Notes under the pieces: model-generated | Told to the model about the DNA's origin: nothing | The model's database searches: none | The model's input: the letters and a program-made list of their open reading frames with translations, nothing else | Part shown: in pieces, positions 42,996 to 44,269 of the stretch | Layout of the letters: every line of letters begins with the position of its first letter | Position numbering within the stretch: the stretch's first letter is position 1 | Origin: RUG11783 sp964599695 | GTDB taxonomy: Bacteria; Bacillota; Clostridia; Oscillospirales; Ruminococcaceae | Assembly (NCBI GenBank): GCA_964599695.1 | Contig: CAZRGP010000019.1 | Span: forward strand, 1 to 44,269 | DNA: 44,269 nucleotides | Direction of reading: 5' to 3' | Made by a program: the position numbers and the translations under genes

Positions 42996-44269
42996 CTAAC
43001 GTTCTAAAAAATGGTTTTGTTTTTTATGGCCCTCTGTTTGTGAAAATGTAGGAACTGTCTTGTCTTTTTCAGAGCAACTCTTTTCTGATATAAGGGATTC
43101 AACTTTATAAGATAGCCATTTTGCGATATTGGGGAAATGTTCCAATGCTTCAATGAATGGTTTGCATTTTTCTATTAACTGATCAAATCGAGACTGTAAC
43201 TGATCAAACTCTTCCTGCAATCTGTTAAAGGCAGAAGACGTTTCATAATACTTTTCACGGTAGTATGACGCAGAGTTATCTGCATCCGAGACTCTCGATG
43301 ACAACTGCCTGATTCTGTCTTGACCTTCTACACCGAAGACAGCAAGTTCTTTAAGATTGTTGTATTCTTCGGTAGAAAGGCTTACTCTTCCGGTCAGTGT
43401 TTTCTTTCCCATTGACTCAACTTCCTCGCGTGTTCTATTTACTTCCACAAGTGGTTGATAGATGTTTTTTTCTTTCTCAAGACTTCTTTCCAGATCACTG
43501 AATTCCTGTTTTTTGAGGCTGATTTCTTCATTTATCAAGGAGTATTCCTGTTCGGAAAGAGATGTCTCTTCACTGATTTTAGAGAGTCTCTCACGGTCTT
43601 TTTGGATCTGAAACTGAAGAGAAGTTAGATGCTCTGCAGTACTTCCAAGAGCACCTCTATCGAAATCGCGGTATCCTGCTTCACGCATGTGATCGATGAA
43701 TTCGTCCTGCAGGATACTGTATGACGGCCTGTACTTAGGCTTGCCATTTGCTCTCAGAACAGACTTCCCGAGGGCATCAAAAACCGGTTCAGTGGAAGCC
43801 CATTTTTTAGAATGACTGATCTGATGGATCATCTCTTTTACCGTTCCTCGGAGTTCCGGATCCTTGCATCTCTTGCTCCAACGAATCTCTTTTTCGACTA
43901 CAGGAACAACGATCGCGTGCATATGATAGTGATAAGTCGGGACTCCGAGTTCATCCGTTGCGGCTTTGTTGATCTCATCCGCGTGCATCACAGCGGAGAG
44001 TATGTAGTCTGATCCGAACTTCTTTTCCAGAAAGTGATACGCTTCTTCGTAGAACTGTTTAGCGTATTCATATCCACCGTGGCGGTCAAAATACATCGTG
44101 TTTACGTCGATCACAAGCTCATCGAAGAGTGTAGCATCCGGTCTTAAACCCCTCCTGGAGATCATATTTTTCTCTTCCATTTCGGTGAGGATTCCCATAT
44201 ACGTTCTGTCTCCAGGATCCTTGAAATGTACGTTGTACGGTATCCTTTCGGGATCGACATTTATATTCG
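42996..44269 (-). CDS. MobV-family relaxase (Mob/Pre), partial
   Basis: The reading frame continues past the right edge, so the start is not seen; 424 residues are present. The MobV motif YHYHMHAIVVPVVEKEIRW is intact, as are RRGLRPDATLFDELVIDVNTMYF and YILSAVMHADEINKAATDELG. The C-terminal half is a long coiled coil (about 200-360: QKDRERLSKISEETSLSEQE...). Such relaxases nick an origin of transfer and mobilise small plasmids or integrated elements with help from a conjugative machinery. The oriT would be expected upstream, beyond the window. The gene suggests that the adjoining accessory region is, or was, mobilizable. Confidence 0.9.
   Translation of the reverse strand, partial: NINVDPERIPYNVHFKDPGDRTYMGILTEMEEKNMISRRGLRPDATLFDELVIDVNTMYFDRHGGYEYAKQFYEEAYHFLEKKFGSDYILSAVMHADEINKAATDELGVPTYHYHMHAIVVPVVEKEIRWSKRCKDPELRGTVKEMIHQISHSKKWASTEPVFDALGKSVLRANGKPKYRPSYSILQDEFIDHMREAGYRDFDRGALGSTAEHLTSLQFQIQKDRERLSKISEETSLSEQEYSLINEEISLKKQEFSDLERSLEKEKNIYQPLVEVNRTREEVESMGKKTLTGRVSLSTEEYNNLKELAVFGVEGQDRIRQLSSRVSDADNSASYYREKYYETSSAFNRLQEEFDQLQSRFDQLIEKCKPFIEALEHFPNIAKWLSYKVESLISEKSCSEKDKTVPTFSQTEGHKKQNHFLER

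Noticed and set aside
1..44269. tRNA or rRNA genes
   Set aside because: No T-loop GTTCRANNC pattern with matching acceptor stems, and no rRNA-like sequence, was found on either strand.

Overview
The window looks like a Bacillota (Firmicutes) chromosome, probably Clostridia or Erysipelotrichia; I cannot name a genus. Supporting signs are strong GGAGG-type ribosome binding sites, a PyrR-style pyrimidine leader, a two-subunit PyrK/PyrD dihydroorotate dehydrogenase, pyrB followed by pyrI, and several gene families common in gut anaerobes.

There are two compartments. Positions 1700-24060 are GC-rich, densely coded backbone. Left to right: an Arc-like/SPFH gene pair, 5-formyl-THF cyclo-ligase, an esterase with an ATP-grasp ligase, a GH13 glucosidase divergent from an HD hydrolase, an acyltransferase-like gene, malic enzyme with an Ldh2-type dehydrogenase, a PreA-like iron-sulphur flavoenzyme, a PfkB kinase with a TrpF-like protein, and an eight-gene pyrimidine operon (pyrC-carB-pyrK-pyrD-pyrF-pyrE-pyrB-pyrI). 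That operon sits behind a promoter, an anti-antiterminator hairpin and an intrinsic terminator. carA is not in it.

The left edge (about 55-1630) is an IS110-family element of the IS1111 type, with subterminal inverted repeats and a long structured downstream non-coding end, the expected place for a guide (bridge/seek) RNA.

From about 24930 the sequence becomes AT-rich and accessory. A cytosine deaminase gene loses its N-terminus at a 12-bp inverted repeat. Then come an ECF sigma factor with a repeat protein, a DinJ/YafQ toxin-antitoxin pair, an IS200/IS605 element (divergent tnpA and tnpB) and gene debris. A defence-like island follows, all on the minus strand: a RecD-like helicase, an HsdS remnant, an AlbA/Schlafen-type ATPase, a HEPN protein translationally coupled to a PGY-repeat protein I recognise as a 4-fold beta-flower type, and a second HEPN-like protein.

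The right end (39130-42511) carries an agr-type quorum-sensing locus in decay: a 5'-truncated agrB that keeps its His/Cys dyad, a 30-codon response-regulator stub, and an intact agrD-like peptide gene. agrD lies behind two 11-bp direct repeats with a 21-bp period, typical of LytTR regulator sites. It is followed by three genes for membrane-anchored or secreted proteins of unknown function. An IS3 transposase remnant and a MobV relaxase running off the right edge suggest that part of this region arrived on a mobilizable element.
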